Positions 27,207 to 37,630 are shown, counted from the stretch's first letter. The stretch: 64,000 bases of DNA from Rosettibacter firmus (GCF_036860695.1 NZ_JAYKGJ010000003.1:186001-250000); one strand, 5' to 3'. Made by a program: numbers and translations. The notes: generated by a model from the letters alone, not told the origin.

Positions 27207-27845
27207 ATGCTAAAAGTTAATGAAATATTTTATTCTATTCAGGGAGAAAGCTCAAAAGCTGGTCTTCCATGTGTTTTTGTTAGACTAACTTATTGCAATT
27301 TAAGATGCACTTATTGCGATACTGCTTATGCTTTTTACGAAGGAAGTGATTATTCAATAGATGATATAATTAAAAAAATTGATGAATATAAATGTAAACT
27401 GGTTGAAATTACTGGAGGAGAACCTTTATTCCAGAAAGAATCTCTTGAGCTAATGAAACGTCTATGTGATAAAGGATATGAAGTAATGCTCGAAACAGGA
27501 GGAAGCTTACCAATTCAGGATGTTGACAAACGTGTTAAGATAATAATGGATCTAAAATGTCCATCGAGTGGAATGATGAAAAAAAATCTTTATGAGAATA
27601 TAAATTATATTAAATCCACTGATGAAATAAAATTTGTAATTGGTACAAGAGAAGATTATGATTGGGCAAAAGAAATAATTTCAAAATATGATTTATTAAA
27701 TAAATGCACAGTTCTCTTTTCGGTAGTCTTCAATCAGCTTGAACCAATTCAACTTGCTAATTGGATACTGGAAGATAAACTAAATGTTCGTTTTCAGCTT
27801 CAATTACATAAATACATCTGGCATCCAGAAACAAGGGGAGTATAA
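27207..27845 (+). CDS. queE: 7-carboxy-7-deazaguanine synthase
   Basis: A 212-residue radical SAM enzyme that converts 6-carboxytetrahydropterin to 7-carboxy-7-deazaguanine in preQ0/queuosine synthesis. It has the IQGES opening (residues 11-15), the radical SAM cluster CNLRCTYC near residues 31-38, TGGEPL near 70 and a C-terminal QLHKYIWHP segment. The stop codon shares one base with the queD start (TAATG), so the two are coupled. queC and queF are not in this window. I see no preQ1 riboswitch upstream. Confidence 0.96.
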   Translation: MLKVNEIFYSIQGESSKAGLPCVFVRLTYCNLRCTYCDTAYAFYEGSDYSIDDIIKKIDEYKCKLVEITGGEPLFQKESLELMKRLCDKGYEVMLETGGSLPIQDVDKRVKIIMDLKCPSSGMMKKNLYENINYIKSTDEIKFVIGTREDYDWAKEIISKYDLLNKCTVLFSVVFNQLEPIQLANWILEDKLNVRFQLQLHKYIWHPETRGV

Positions 27846-28255
27846 TGAAAATCGCAAAAGAATTTAGATGGGAAATGGGTCATAGATTAACTTTTCATAA
27901 AGGTAAATGTAAAAACCTTCACGGACATTCATATAAATGTTTGATTGAAGTTACAGGTGAAATAGATAAAAATGGAATGGTGATTGACTATTATGATTTA
28001 TCAACAATTATAAATCCTGTAATTGAAGAATTAGACCATTCGATTATGGTTTACAGAGAAGACAAAGAATTATTATCAGCACTTGAAATATTGAATTCAA
28101 AAAAAGTTGTTGTAAACTTTGAATCTACAGCCGAAAATATTTGTCTTTATTTAATTGAGAAAATTAAACCTAATCTTCCTTCTCACATAAAATTTATAAA
28201 AGTAAAAGTTTTTGAAACAGAGAATACATATGCCGAAGAAGAAGCTTCGTTGTAA
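27845..28255 (+). CDS. queD: 6-carboxy-5,6,7,8-tetrahydropterin synthase
   Basis: A 136-residue T-fold enzyme that makes 6-carboxytetrahydropterin from dihydroneopterin triphosphate, the step before QueE. Zn ligands are the His in MGHRL (residue 14) and the two His in CKNLHGHSYKC (about 27-29), with the adjacent Cys as catalytic residue. DHSIM and the terminal VKVFETENTYAEEE segment fit the family. It is directly coupled to queE. Confidence 0.95.
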   Translation: MKIAKEFRWEMGHRLTFHKGKCKNLHGHSYKCLIEVTGEIDKNGMVIDYYDLSTIINPVIEELDHSIMVYREDKELLSALEILNSKKVVVNFESTAENICLYLIEKIKPNLPSHIKFIKVKVFETENTYAEEEASL

Positions 28256-28285
28256 AATTGACTAAAGATTTTTCACAAACAATTA

Positions 28286-29023
28286 TTAACTTTTTATTTT
28301 TTTCACTTCTTCCAGAATTTGGGGAAGAACTTCGCCTGCTTTCCCAAATATTGAATAATCAGCATACCTTGTTAATTCTGTAGGTTCAATATTTATTTCA
28401 ACTATGTAAGAACCAGCTTGTTTTGCACTCATTGGAATATAAGCAGCTGGATAGACTACAGCAGAAGTTCCAACTACAAAACAGATATCACTATATTCTG
28501 CAGCTGCTTCAGCTCCATTAAATTGATCCTGGGGAAGTACTTCTCCAAACCATACAACATCTGGTCTTATCAGACCACCACACTTTTTACATTTAGGGAC
28601 ACCACTGGTTATTTCAAGTTCTGGTGAATTATAAAATGTTCGACAATTTATGCAATAGTTTCTTTCAATATTTCCATGAAGTTCAAAAATTTTTGTAGAA
28701 CCAGCTCTCCTGTGTAAATTATCAATATTTTGTGTAACAACAGTAACATCATAATATTTTTCAAATTCTGCTATAGCATAATGACCTGCATTAGGTTTTG
28801 TATTATTAATAATATTTCGACGATGTTGATACCATTCCCATACAAGATCAGGATTACGCATAAAAGCATCAAAACTGGCAAGTTCTTCTGGTTTCATTTT
28901 TTTCCAGATGCCATCTGCACCACGAAAAGTAGGGATTCCACTCTCTGCTGAAATTCCAGCACCAGTAAAGAATACAATTTTTTTTGCTTCATTTAATTTT
29001 TCCAAAAACTTTTTATCGAACAT
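28286..29023 (-). CDS. cobB: NAD-dependent protein deacylase, sirtuin (SIRT5/CobB-like)
   Basis: A 245-residue sirtuin. NAD-binding FFTGAGISAESGIPTFRG is at residues 18-35, the catalytic His is in ELHGN (about 115) preceded by TQNIDNLHRRAG, and a Zn ribbon C-x2-C ... C-x2-C (CINCRTF, CKKCGG) follows. The YQHR stretch near residue 64 supplies the Tyr-x-x-Arg pair that marks class III enzymes able to remove succinyl or malonyl groups. It is the last gene of a minus-strand run, 5 bp after a TPR gene. Confidence 0.95.
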   Translation of the reverse strand: MFDKKFLEKLNEAKKIVFFTGAGISAESGIPTFRGADGIWKKMKPEELASFDAFMRNPDLVWEWYQHRRNIINNTKPNAGHYAIAEFEKYYDVTVVTQNIDNLHRRAGSTKIFELHGNIERNYCINCRTFYNSPELEITSGVPKCKKCGGLIRPDVVWFGEVLPQDQFNGAEAAAEYSDICFVVGTSAVVYPAAYIPMSAKQAGSYIVEINIEPTELTRYADYSIFGKAGEVLPQILEEVKKIKS

Positions 29024-29028
29024 TAATT

Positions 29029-29802
29029 TTATTTACCTTCAATTTCTTTTAATAACTTTTTTGCTTCTTCTTTACGAATTGAATCATCTTCGTCTTCTAT
29101 TGGACTTTCCAGAGCTTTATGGAGCATTGTTCTGGCTGTTTTATAGTCATCTTCACGTATTAATGAGATAGCATAATCAACATAAAACATTACATAATTG
29201 GGTTTCAAGTCAATTGCCTTTTTATATTCTTTTAATGCAATTTGATTATCTGCCCAACCTAAACCAAGTACAGAACGAGCTGGTTTCCACTTTTCACTGG
29301 TTTTGGCATGAGTTCTAGCTAAAACATAATGTGCAACTGCTTGAATATCATTACCTCCATTATTTAATTGTATTGCCTTCTCAAGATCAGCTTTAACCGA
29401 ATTAACTACTCCCGCAACAGAAAATACACCTTTAAATAAAGCAATTCTTCCATTAGCAATTGCTCTTCGCAAATAAGTAACAGATTTATCTGGAGCCGCT
29501 TTAATTCCTCTTTCAGCATAATCAAGCGCTTTCTGATATGTTGAAAGTTGAGCATCCTTTTGTTCGGAAGTGCTCGAAGGCATATGTTCACCAATATCAA
29601 CGTAAGCTCTGCTAATTCTCCACAGTATTTCATAATTATTTGGTTCTAATTTTTCAGCTTTTTTATATAGTTCCAGAGCTTTCTCGTTATCAAATTTTTC
29701 GTAAAAGCTATCACCTTCTTTAATTAATTGCGAAGCAGACTGAGCAGATAAAGAAACAAAAAACACAAAAGTTAGAATGCTGGTTGTAATAATATTTTTC
29801 AT
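29029..29802 (-). CDS. Secreted TPR protein
   Basis: A 257-residue protein with a signal peptide (cleaved near LSAQS, residue 20) and tetratricopeptide repeats: DNEKALELYKKAEKLEPNNY near residue 38, KALDYAERGIKAAPDKS near 90, LKEYKKAIDLKPNYVMFYVDY near 195. The arrangement resembles the RMD (regulator of microtubule dynamics)-like TPR family found in many Bacteroidota. It is a likely periplasmic scaffold. The start overlaps the stop of the upstream HD-domain gene by 4 bp. Confidence 0.8.
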   Translation of the reverse strand: MKNIITTSILTFVFFVSLSAQSASQLIKEGDSFYEKFDNEKALELYKKAEKLEPNNYEILWRISRAYVDIGEHMPSSTSEQKDAQLSTYQKALDYAERGIKAAPDKSVTYLRRAIANGRIALFKGVFSVAGVVNSVKADLEKAIQLNNGGNDIQAVAHYVLARTHAKTSEKWKPARSVLGLGWADNQIALKEYKKAIDLKPNYVMFYVDYAISLIREDDYKTARTMLHKALESPIEDEDDSIRKEEAKKLLKEIEGK

Positions 29803-30791
29803 ATACTATCCTCTTCAAATGAATTATTAAATTCGTTATTTACATCAGGGATATAAAGAGAAGTATCAGCCAGTTTTATAAATTTTGTCCAGCGACCATT
29901 TTTATTCATTTCTGATTTTATTGCATATTTATATGCATTTGATTTCGAACTAAGCTCGTCTGCATGATAAAGTACAATTGCTTCAAGTGTTTTTGGAATA
30001 ACTGGTGATGCATATTCTAGTTTTCCTTGGTGACTCAAAATCAAATGAATTAATTGATTCTTCAAATCTTCGGGAAAATTTTCAACTTTTAAAATTGCTT
30101 TTTCTACTTCGAGAGCACATATCGTAATATGCCCGATTAATTTACCTTTGTCAGTATAATTAAAAGATGCATCGTAATTTAATTCCTGAGTTTTTCCAAA
30201 ATCATGAAGTAAAGCTCCAGTTATAAGTAAATCTCTATTTATTTCTGGATGTATTTCGCACATTAATTCACATATTTTTACAACTTCAAGAGTATGTTCA
30301 AGCAAGCCATGAAGATAAGCATGATGCCAGTTTGAACCAGCAGGAACATTAAAGAAGTCATTTAATCTTTTACCTGAAAAAATTTCTTCTAACAATTTTC
30401 TCAAATATTGATTATGAATAGAATTAACAACATCATTAAATTCTTGAATCATTATTTCCAGTACTCTTTGCGATACAGGTAGAAAATCTTCTACGCTAAC
30501 TTTATCTTCGTCTGTTGCCACTCTTATTCTTTTTATTTTAATTTGTGGAAGACCATTAAAATCCTGTAAAACTCCATTTACCTTAACTATTTTATTCTGT
30601 TCAATATCCTTTAATAAACCTTCATAATTTTCCCAGTAATAAGCGGAAATTACCGATGATTTATCTCTGAGCTCGAGACTTAAATAAGAACTTCCTGTTT
30701 TACTAGTTTTTGTTTCATATTTATTAATTAACAGAAAAAGAGTAAACTCTTCATCTTTATTTATTTCACTAAGTAATTTTTGATTTAACAT
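29799..30791 (-). CDS. OB-fold plus HD-domain 3'-5' exoribonuclease, YhaM-like
   Basis: A 330-residue protein. Residues about 12-100 form an OB-fold nucleic-acid-binding domain (SYLSLELRDKSSVISAYYWENY, VKVNGVLQDFNGLPQIKI). Residues about 150-310 are an HD domain with the metal motif HAYLHGLLEHTLEV and LLHDFGKTQEL (HD near 196), and LSHQG later. The combination matches YhaM/CBF1-type exoribonucleases that trim RNA 3' ends. Its downstream neighbour overlaps by 4 bp, and a NusG paralogue lies 19 bp upstream, grouping RNA-related genes. Confidence 0.88.
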   Translation of the reverse strand: MLNQKLLSEINKDEEFTLFLLINKYETKTSKTGSSYLSLELRDKSSVISAYYWENYEGLLKDIEQNKIVKVNGVLQDFNGLPQIKIKRIRVATDEDKVSVEDFLPVSQRVLEIMIQEFNDVVNSIHNQYLRKLLEEIFSGKRLNDFFNVPAGSNWHHAYLHGLLEHTLEVVKICELMCEIHPEINRDLLITGALLHDFGKTQELNYDASFNYTDKGKLIGHITICALEVEKAILKVENFPEDLKNQLIHLILSHQGKLEYASPVIPKTLEAIVLYHADELSSKSNAYKYAIKSEMNKNGRWTKFIKLADTSLYIPDVNNEFNNSFEEDSI

Positions 30792-30810
30792 GTGTACTTC
30801 TTTTTATATT

Positions 30811-31323
30811 CTACAATAATTTAATTACACTTTCTAAAGGAAGTTTTACAAGCACTGAGCGCTGAAGCAAATCAATTGAAACAGCAAGCCATTTTTCTTT
30901 ACAGACTAATTTCACCTTACCTACAATGCCTTTGAAAGGACCATCAATAATTTTCACAGATTCCCCACATTCAACCTGATTGGTTATAAATACTTCTGGC
31001 TTCTCATTAAGCATAATTTTTAAGTTTTCTATCTGATAATCTGGTATAATAGATGGTTTACCATTAAAACATATTGTTTTTACAATTGCAGATTGTTGCA
31101 GAGCTATTAATCTTTCTTTTTCATCGCCATAAACAAATATATAGCCTCTAAAGAGTGGCTCAATTATTTTTTTCTTTCGATCTTTCCATTGTCTCACTCT
31201 CTCGATCGTGGGTAAATAATGGCTAATTGATAATGCTTCGAATTGTTGTTGAGCTTTAAACTCATGACGTGGTTTTGTATAAAAAGCAAACCAATGTTTA
31301 AGCTCAATATTATTTGTACACAT
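30811..31323 (-). CDS. UpxY-type specialised NusG paralogue
   Basis: A 170-residue protein with the NusG N-terminal (NGN) domain opening HWFAFYTKPRHEFKAQQQFE, then LPTIERVRQWKDRKKKIIEPLFRGYIF, typical of UpxY/LoaP-type factors, and a C-terminal KOW domain (ECGESVKIIDGPFKGIVGKV). Such factors ride on RNA polymerase and prevent early termination in specific long operons, classically capsule operons in Bacteroides. The target here is unknown; the surface-sugar cluster 9 kb away on the same strand is a candidate, but no regulatory link is visible. Confidence 0.9.
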   Translation of the reverse strand: MCTNNIELKHWFAFYTKPRHEFKAQQQFEALSISHYLPTIERVRQWKDRKKKIIEPLFRGYIFVYGDEKERLIALQQSAIVKTICFNGKPSIIPDYQIENLKIMLNEKPEVFITNQVECGESVKIIDGPFKGIVGKVKLVCKEKWLAVSIDLLQRSVLVKLPLESVIKLL

Positions 31324-31339
31324 TTGCCCTCACCTATTT

Positions 31340-32830
31340 TTAATATTGAAATAAAGATTCCTTAATTGTATTTATCAGTTCTTGTGTATTTATTGGTTTT
31401 GAAACAATCTTATTTACTCCCAGTTTAGCATAGGTTTTAATAATATCATCATCTAATTTTGCAGAGATAACAATAATTGGTATAGATCTATTAACATCTC
31501 GTTTGTAAACTGCTTCAACAAATTGAGTCCCATTCATCAATGGCATATCGTGGTCTGTAATAATGATAGTAGGCATAATATTCTTTAAGAGTGTAATAGC
31601 ATCATATCCATTAGCAGCTGTTTTAATTTCAAAGAAAGGTAAATTGTTTTCAACTAATTTTTTATAAAGTGAAATTACAGATTCATCGTCTTCAACTATA
31701 AGCAAAATATTTTTTGCCTCTGGAACAGTAATATGAAATTCACTTCCTTCACCTACTTTTGAATAAAACCATATATCGCCACCATGTTTATTAATTATTT
31801 CTTTAACAAGTGTTAATCCAAGACCACTGCCTTTATCTCCTTCAGTACTTGGTGTAATAAATTTTTGATCTATCCTGAACAATTTATCCTGTCCTTCCTC
31901 AGAAATTCCAGTTCCCTGATCAACTATAACAATTTCAATCATTCCTTCTTTAAATCTCTGAGAATGTATATTAACTTCTTTTCCTGGATGTGAAAATCTT
32001 ACAGCATTACTAACTAAATTTAATATGGCTTGACCTATCAATCTTTCATCTGCATACATAAACAGATTGGGTTGAATATCAATTTTTATTTCTATGTTTT
32101 TTCTAACAGATATTGGTGTTAATGATATAATTGCATTTGCTACTGTAGTTTTTACATTTAGACGTGTTGGTTCAACTTTTATTTTTCCAGTTTGTAAACG
32201 CGACCAATCCAGCAGGCAATTTATCAAGTTTAATTCAGTTTTTGAAGCTTCATAAATATATTTCAAATACTCATTTCTTTCTTCTTCTGATAATTCTTTT
32301 TCGTTTAGTAAAATTTCTGTAAAGCCCAGCAATGTTGTAAAAGGAGCTCTTAAATCGTGGGAAACTATCGATATAAATTTATCTTTTGTTGCATTTAATT
32401 CTTTTAAGGCTTCGTTTTCTTTTTCTAATTCAAATTCTCTTTCTTTTAATGAAGTAATATTAAACAAAACACTATGCTTTTCTAATATATTACCTTCGTT
32501 ATCGCGAACAACTTTTAGAAATTCTCTCAACCAGATTGTACTATCATTTTTAGGTTTAATTCTATATTCAAGTGTTACATAATTAAGATGTGTATTCGAT
32601 TCTAATTCTACTAATATATCTCTAATTTTATTGTAGTCTCTTGAATCAACTAAAGAATGAATTTTATCTGGTAATTTATCAAGTTCTTCAGGGGAATAAC
32701 CAATTATCTTTTTAATATTCTCGGAATAATAATTTTGTTTTTCATTATCTACAAAATCAATTATAAAAAATATATCGTTCAAGCCCTCGCTAAAATAAGA
32801 AAGTGTGTTTATGTCAAGTAAATTATCCAT
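31340..32830 (-). CDS. Hybrid PAS histidine kinase with C-terminal receiver
   Basis: A 496-residue cytosolic protein. It has a PAS domain (about 10-130, with PAC end TLEYRIKPKNDSTIWLREF), a short coil, HisKA (KFISIVSHDLRAPFTTLLG; phospho-His near 158), HATPase (NLVSNAVRFS, DQGTGIS, GSGLGLTLVKEII) and a receiver domain from about 375 with LLIVEDDESV, the phospho-acceptor in IIITDHDMPLMNG (about 422) and KPI near the end. The order kinase-then-receiver makes it a self-contained phosphorelay start. It is followed after 16 bp by the UpxY-like gene, suggesting coregulation. Confidence 0.92.
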   Translation of the reverse strand: MDNLLDINTLSYFSEGLNDIFFIIDFVDNEKQNYYSENIKKIIGYSPEELDKLPDKIHSLVDSRDYNKIRDILVELESNTHLNYVTLEYRIKPKNDSTIWLREFLKVVRDNEGNILEKHSVLFNITSLKEREFELEKENEALKELNATKDKFISIVSHDLRAPFTTLLGFTEILLNEKELSEEERNEYLKYIYEASKTELNLINCLLDWSRLQTGKIKVEPTRLNVKTTVANAIISLTPISVRKNIEIKIDIQPNLFMYADERLIGQAILNLVSNAVRFSHPGKEVNIHSQRFKEGMIEIVIVDQGTGISEEGQDKLFRIDQKFITPSTEGDKGSGLGLTLVKEIINKHGGDIWFYSKVGEGSEFHITVPEAKNILLIVEDDESVISLYKKLVENNLPFFEIKTAANGYDAITLLKNIMPTIIITDHDMPLMNGTQFVEAVYKRDVNRSIPIIVISAKLDDDIIKTYAKLGVNKIVSKPINTQELINTIKESLFQY

Positions 32831-32966
32831 ACAACATAATTAAGTGTAAGACTTTTCAAATATAAAAAAAACTAATTAATGTAACACCAGTTAGTACAAT
32901 GTAAAATAATTAAAATATCACGATTATTAACTTTTTATAAAATTTTATTTTAGCAAACAAAATTAT

Positions 32967-34349
32967 TTATTCATCTTCTTTTGGGGGTTTTGTAGGAATA
33001 TTCAATTCATCCATTTTTCTGTAAAGGGATGACAGCCCAATTTCAAGTGCTCTGGCAACTTCTTCTTTGTTATAATTATATTTTTTCATTGTCTTGATTA
33101 TATGTTCTCTTTCGAAATTATGAAGTGCATCTTTAAGAGAGTCTGGGTAATCATGAACAGTAACATCTCTCTTAATATAATCAGCAAGGTCATCTACAGT
33201 TAGCATATCTTTATTGCAGAAAATAATTGATCTTTCAATTACATTTTCGAGTTCACGTACACCACCTCGCCAATCATGATTCATCAATATTTTCATGGTC
33301 TCATTATCAACACCAATTATTTTTTTCCCCATTTCTTTACAATATTTTTCTATAAAATGATTAACTAATAGTGGAATATCTTCTTTTCTTTCATTAAGAG
33401 TTGGTAAATTAATTTCAACTACATTTAATCGATAATATAAGTCTTCTCTAAATTCTCCAGTTTTTGTTTTTTCAAAAAGATTTTGATTTGTTGCTGCAAT
33501 AATTCTAACATCTGTACTAACAGGTTTAGTACCACCAACAGGAATAAATTCTTTATCTTCAATAGCACGAAGTAATTTTACCTGAAGATTAAGTGGAATT
33601 TCTCCAATTTCGTCAAGAAATAAAGTGCCACCATCGGCAACTTTAAATAGACCTAACTTATCTTCTGTAGCACCTGTAAAAGCACCTTTCTTATGTCCAA
33701 AAAGTTCGCTTTCAATTAAGTTCTCTGCAATTGCACCACAATTAACAGGAAGAAATATTTTATCTCTTCTTTTACTATTATAATGAATTGCTTTAGCAAC
33801 TAATTCTTTTCCAGTTCCACTTTTACCTGTTATTAAGACATTACTATTTGTGGGTGCAACCTGAGCAATGACAGAAAAAACTTTCTTCATTGCATCACTT
33901 TTACCAATTAGATTTGCATAACTGTAATCTGTAGAAATTCTCTGCCTAAGTATTTTATTTTCAAGAGCAAGTTTTTTGTAATCAAGTAATCTTTTTATAC
34001 GAATAATTAAATCATCAAATTCAATAGGCTTAATTAAATAATCATAAGCACCATGTCTTAATGCTTCGATTGCAGTATTCACAGAAGCATAGGCAGTTAT
34101 TATAATAAAAAAAGTTTCTGGTGAAATTCTGGAAGCAGTTTCAAGAAGTTGTATGCCATCAATTTTAGGCATTTTAATATCTGTAATAACAATATCAAAA
34201 TACTCATTTCCCTGTGTATTCTGAATTTTTTGTAAAGCTTCTTCGCCATCTGCTACTGTTTCTATTTTATATCCTTCTTCTTCAAGTATCATTTTTAAAG
34301 AATCGCGAATAGGTTTTTCATCATCAGCAATTAATATGTTAACTGACAT
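32967..34349 (-). CDS. NtrC-family sigma-54-dependent response regulator
   Basis: The protein has 460 residues from the ATG at 34349. A slightly longer frame has its extra codons made of the ribosome site GAGGAGAG, so the shorter start is right. Domains: receiver (about 1-120; [17 protein letters not shown], acceptor Asp in IVITDIKMP), AAA+ (about 140-380; Walker A GKSGTGKE, the sigma-54 contact loop [23 protein letters not shown]) and a Fis-type helix-turn-helix (about 410-455). It activates sigma-54 promoters after phosphorylation. The cognate kinase gene ends 8 bp upstream. Confidence 0.96.
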   Translation of the reverse strand: MSVNILIADDEKPIRDSLKMILEEEGYKIETVADGEEALQKIQNTQGNEYFDIVITDIKMPKIDGIQLLETASRISPETFFIIITAYASVNTAIEALRHGAYDYLIKPIEFDDLIIRIKRLLDYKKLALENKILRQRISTDYSYANLIGKSDAMKKVFSVIAQVAPTNSNVLITGKSGTGKELVAKAIHYNSKRRDKIFLPVNCGAIAENLIESELFGHKKGAFTGATEDKLGLFKVADGGTLFLDEIGEIPLNLQVKLLRAIEDKEFIPVGGTKPVSTDVRIIAATNQNLFEKTKTGEFREDLYYRLNVVEINLPTLNERKEDIPLLVNHFIEKYCKEMGKKIIGVDNETMKILMNHDWRGGVRELENVIERSIIFCNKDMLTVDDLADYIKRDVTVHDYPDSLKDALHNFEREHIIKTMKKYNYNKEEVARALEIGLSSLYRKMDELNIPTKPPKEDE

Positions 34350-34357
34350 TTCTCTCC

Positions 34358-35857
34358 TCAACTATTTAGTTTTATAGGTATTTTAACAGTAAATTTACTT
34401 CCTTCATTAAGTTTACTTTTAACAAGTATTTCACCATTATATTGTTTTATAATTCCATAGCTTACAGATAATCCCAGACCTGTACCTTTTCCAACTTCCT
34501 TTGTTGTAAAGAATGGATCAAAAATTTTTTCCATAGTTTTTTCGTCCATACCACAGCCATCATCAATAATATCAATGTAAATATATTCATCATCATAATT
34601 GGATTTGACTGTAATTGTTCCATTACCTTCAATAGCATCAAGAGCATTTATAAGAATATTTACAAATACCTGTAATAATTGGTCAGCAGCAATATTAATT
34701 TTTGGTAAGCTATTTTTCAAATCTGTTACAAACTTAACATTACGAACACGTTTATCATATTTTACTATACCGAGTGCAGTTTTAATAACATCGGTAATAT
34801 CATGCATTGCACGTTCGTAACTTGGTGGTCTTGAAAAGTCTACAAGTTCTCTAACAATTTTTGAAATTCTGTCTATATTTTCTTTAATATATGATAATTG
34901 TTCACTAAAAAATGGATCCTGACTTTTTCTTTGCAGTATTTGAACTAAAGAAGATATTGAAGCCAGTGGATTACCAATTTCGTGAGCCACTCCTGCTGCA
35001 AGCTGTCCTATTACTGCTAACTTTTCAGATTGATCAATTTGTGCTTGTAGCTTTTTATATTCAGTAAAATCTTTTATTACTATCGACCTCCCTGAATAAC
35101 TACCATTACTGGCTGGTAATCTTGATACACTTAATCTAACACTTAGAATTCTTCCATCTTTCGTTTTTCTCTCTGTTTCTAAAATTTTTGTTACTCCCTT
35201 TTTAACTTCTTCTTGAATTTGTCGTAATTCTTCTTGATATTTTTCTCCCTCAGGTAAAAGAAAAGACGAAGGTTTTCCAATTATTTCTTTTTCAGTATAT
35301 CCAAATATCCTTTCAGCACCCTTATTCCATGCTATAAATTTTTCGTTCTCATCAACCATCATTATTGCAGAATCTGATGTATGCAATATATTTTTCAAAT
35401 ATTGCTGATTAAGTTCGAGTTTAAAAGCCAAACGATCTCTTTCATATTTCAATTCTTTCATCTTCGCTTCTTGATGTAACATTGCATATCGAACCAAAAC
35501 CTGTTCTATTATTTCATCAATAAAACCTAACAAAATTACAGGGTCTGTTGGACTCGCAATTTCTTTTTCAATAATGTTAAGAACTGCATATCTCCCCTGT
35601 CCAAACATTTGACTTACTTCTAACAAATTTAAATTCGCACGTGCAAAAAGTGTATATATATCAATTAAGTACTGATCTGCAATTTTATAATCACCTTCTT
35701 CTAAAACTTCAATAAATGTTGTAATACTGCTTTCAACAAATGTTCTTATTTGTGCCTCAAATAGTTTATCTTTAAAAATCTGATAAAGTTTTTCACTCCA
35801 ATTTTCAACCACTTGGTTAAAGTGTTCTTTAAGAAATTCTATTAATAATTTTTTCAT
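34358..35857 (-). CDS. PAS sensor histidine kinase with RsbRD-like N terminus
   Basis: A 499-residue cytosolic kinase paired with the NtrC-type regulator. The N-terminal 130 residues are all-helical with an RsbR N-domain-like pattern ([33 protein letters not shown]), then a coiled coil, a PAS domain (about 160-270, [23 protein letters not shown]), HisKA of the NtrB type ([20 protein letters not shown]; phospho-His near 292) and HATPase ([34 protein letters not shown]). The helical N domain may be a ligand or oxygen sensor; the signal is unknown. Confidence 0.93.
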   Translation of the reverse strand: MKKLLIEFLKEHFNQVVENWSEKLYQIFKDKLFEAQIRTFVESSITTFIEVLEEGDYKIADQYLIDIYTLFARANLNLLEVSQMFGQGRYAVLNIIEKEIASPTDPVILLGFIDEIIEQVLVRYAMLHQEAKMKELKYERDRLAFKLELNQQYLKNILHTSDSAIMMVDENEKFIAWNKGAERIFGYTEKEIIGKPSSFLLPEGEKYQEELRQIQEEVKKGVTKILETERKTKDGRILSVRLSVSRLPASNGSYSGRSIVIKDFTEYKKLQAQIDQSEKLAVIGQLAAGVAHEIGNPLASISSLVQILQRKSQDPFFSEQLSYIKENIDRISKIVRELVDFSRPPSYERAMHDITDVIKTALGIVKYDKRVRNVKFVTDLKNSLPKINIAADQLLQVFVNILINALDAIEGNGTITVKSNYDDEYIYIDIIDDGCGMDEKTMEKIFDPFFTTKEVGKGTGLGLSVSYGIIKQYNGEILVKSKLNEGSKFTVKIPIKLNS

Positions 35858-36046
35858 TTATTTGAATAATTAATGGCAGATTGTTTATTAATTTAGAAGT
35901 ATCTTAATTGTAGAGTATTTCTAAAATTAATAAGTAAAATTAAAGAAAGCATATCTCTTTTGAAAGGTTAGTTAATTTTATAAAATTTTAAGAGGGAACT
36001 GGCATTATAATTTCAGGTATAAGAAATAAGTTTTTCGGGAGGTAAT

Positions 36047-37630
36047 ATGAAACATTTAGCTTTATTAATCCTTATTTTTTTATCTACACAGGTAAATGCT
36101 TCAAAAGAACAGTTTATTAAAGCAAATTTAAAAAAAGTAAAAGTATTTCTTAAAGGAGCAGAAATTACTCATTCAGCACAAGTAAAACTTGAAAATGGTA
36201 ATACCGACATTATTTTTTATGGAATTGCACAAAATATTAATCCAAATAGTATTAACATTTCTGTAAATAGAAATTTAAATATTCTATCTGTAGAACAAAA
36301 AGTTGATTACTTAAAATCACCCGAAAAAAATTCTCGCATTAAAGTTCTCGAAGATTCACTGAAAATATTTAAAAAATATCTTTCTATTAAACAGAATAAC
36401 CTTGATGTATTAAATGCAGAAATTGAACTTCTTTTTGCCAATAAAATTATTGGTGGAAAAGATAAAGGCACTTCTATTAATGAACTTCAGAAATTTTCAG
36501 ATTACTTCAGGAAAAAGCTTACAGAATTAAAATATGATATATCTGATCTTTCTCAAGAAATAAAAGATTTACAAAATAATATTGATAGAATAACAAAACA
36601 GCTGAATGAATTAAATGCTAATTTAAATAAACCTGTCAATGAAATAGTAGTTACAGTAAATTCTAAAGAAAAATTAGAAGCAAATTTTACTATATCATAT
36701 TTAATTGACGATGCATCCTGGTCTCCTGCTTACGATATTCGTGTAGATAACATAAATTCGCCAGCAAATTTAAAATACAAAGCCATCATCAAACAAAATA
36801 GTGGTATAGATTGGGAAAATGTTGAAGTGATTTTAACAACCAGAAATACTGCTATCAGTAATAACAAACCAGAATTATTTCCATGGTTTATAGATTTTGA
36901 AAAACAATTTCTAATGAAAGATGCTGGAGTTTCTGCTAAAAGAATTTTTGCACCACAAACTTTAATTTCGGAAGAAAGTTTAGAAAATGCAGCAATTGAA
37001 AATTTTGACATAATTCAAACTCAACTTACTACAGAATTTATTCCTGATATAAACTATTCAATTACATCAGATAATAAACCACATGTCGTTGAATTAAAAA
37101 ATATAACAATTAATACCAATTACGAATATTATGCTGTACCTAAATTAGATAACAATGCATTTCTTGTTGCATATTTGAGTAAATGGAATGAATATAGTCT
37201 TCTTCCTGGCGAAGCAAATATTTATTTTGAAAATTCATATGTGGGAAAAACTTATCTAAATCCATATATTTCGAAAGACACCATGACCATATCACTTGGA
37301 AGAGATCAAAACATTACTCTTTCCAAACAAGTCATCAAAGATTTCACTGAAAATAAATTTTTGAGTAATGACATTGAAAGAACTTTTGCCTACGAAATAA
37401 AAATAAAAAATAACAAAACAATTCCTGTTAATTTAATAGTAGAAGATCAAATCCCTATTTCAAAAAATGAAGATATTAAAGTTAAACTCATTGATTACGA
37501 TAATGGAACTTATTATGAAAATGATGGCAGAATCAGATGGGCTATTTCGCTTAAAGAATCTGAATCTACAACAAGAAAATTAATTTATTCTGTTCGTCAT
37601 CCAAAAGATAAAATTATTTCTAATTTATAA
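36047..37630 (+). CDS. MuiA-family protein (DUF4140/DUF4139)
   Basis: A 527-residue secreted protein: signal peptide (ends near VNASK, residue 20), DUF4140-like N-terminal beta region (KVFLKGAEITHSAQVKLENG), a coiled-coil stretch over about 100-190, and DUF4139 in the C-terminal two thirds (FTISYLIDDASWSPAYDIRVDN, GIDWENVEVILTT, a final RWAISLKESESTTRKLIYSV). The family was first linked to mucoidy inhibition; its mechanism is unknown. A GGGAGG ribosome site fixes the start. The last 11 bases overlap the convergent gene. Confidence 0.88.
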   Translation: MKHLALLILIFLSTQVNASKEQFIKANLKKVKVFLKGAEITHSAQVKLENGNTDIIFYGIAQNINPNSINISVNRNLNILSVEQKVDYLKSPEKNSRIKVLEDSLKIFKKYLSIKQNNLDVLNAEIELLFANKIIGGKDKGTSINELQKFSDYFRKKLTELKYDISDLSQEIKDLQNNIDRITKQLNELNANLNKPVNEIVVTVNSKEKLEANFTISYLIDDASWSPAYDIRVDNINSPANLKYKAIIKQNSGIDWENVEVILTTRNTAISNNKPELFPWFIDFEKQFLMKDAGVSAKRIFAPQTLISEESLENAAIENFDIIQTQLTTEFIPDINYSITSDNKPHVVELKNITINTNYEYYAVPKLDNNAFLVAYLSKWNEYSLLPGEANIYFENSYVGKTYLNPYISKDTMTISLGRDQNITLSKQVIKDFTENKFLSNDIERTFAYEIKIKNNKTIPVNLIVEDQIPISKNEDIKVKLIDYDNGTYYENDGRIRWAISLKESESTTRKLIYSVRHPKDKIISNL

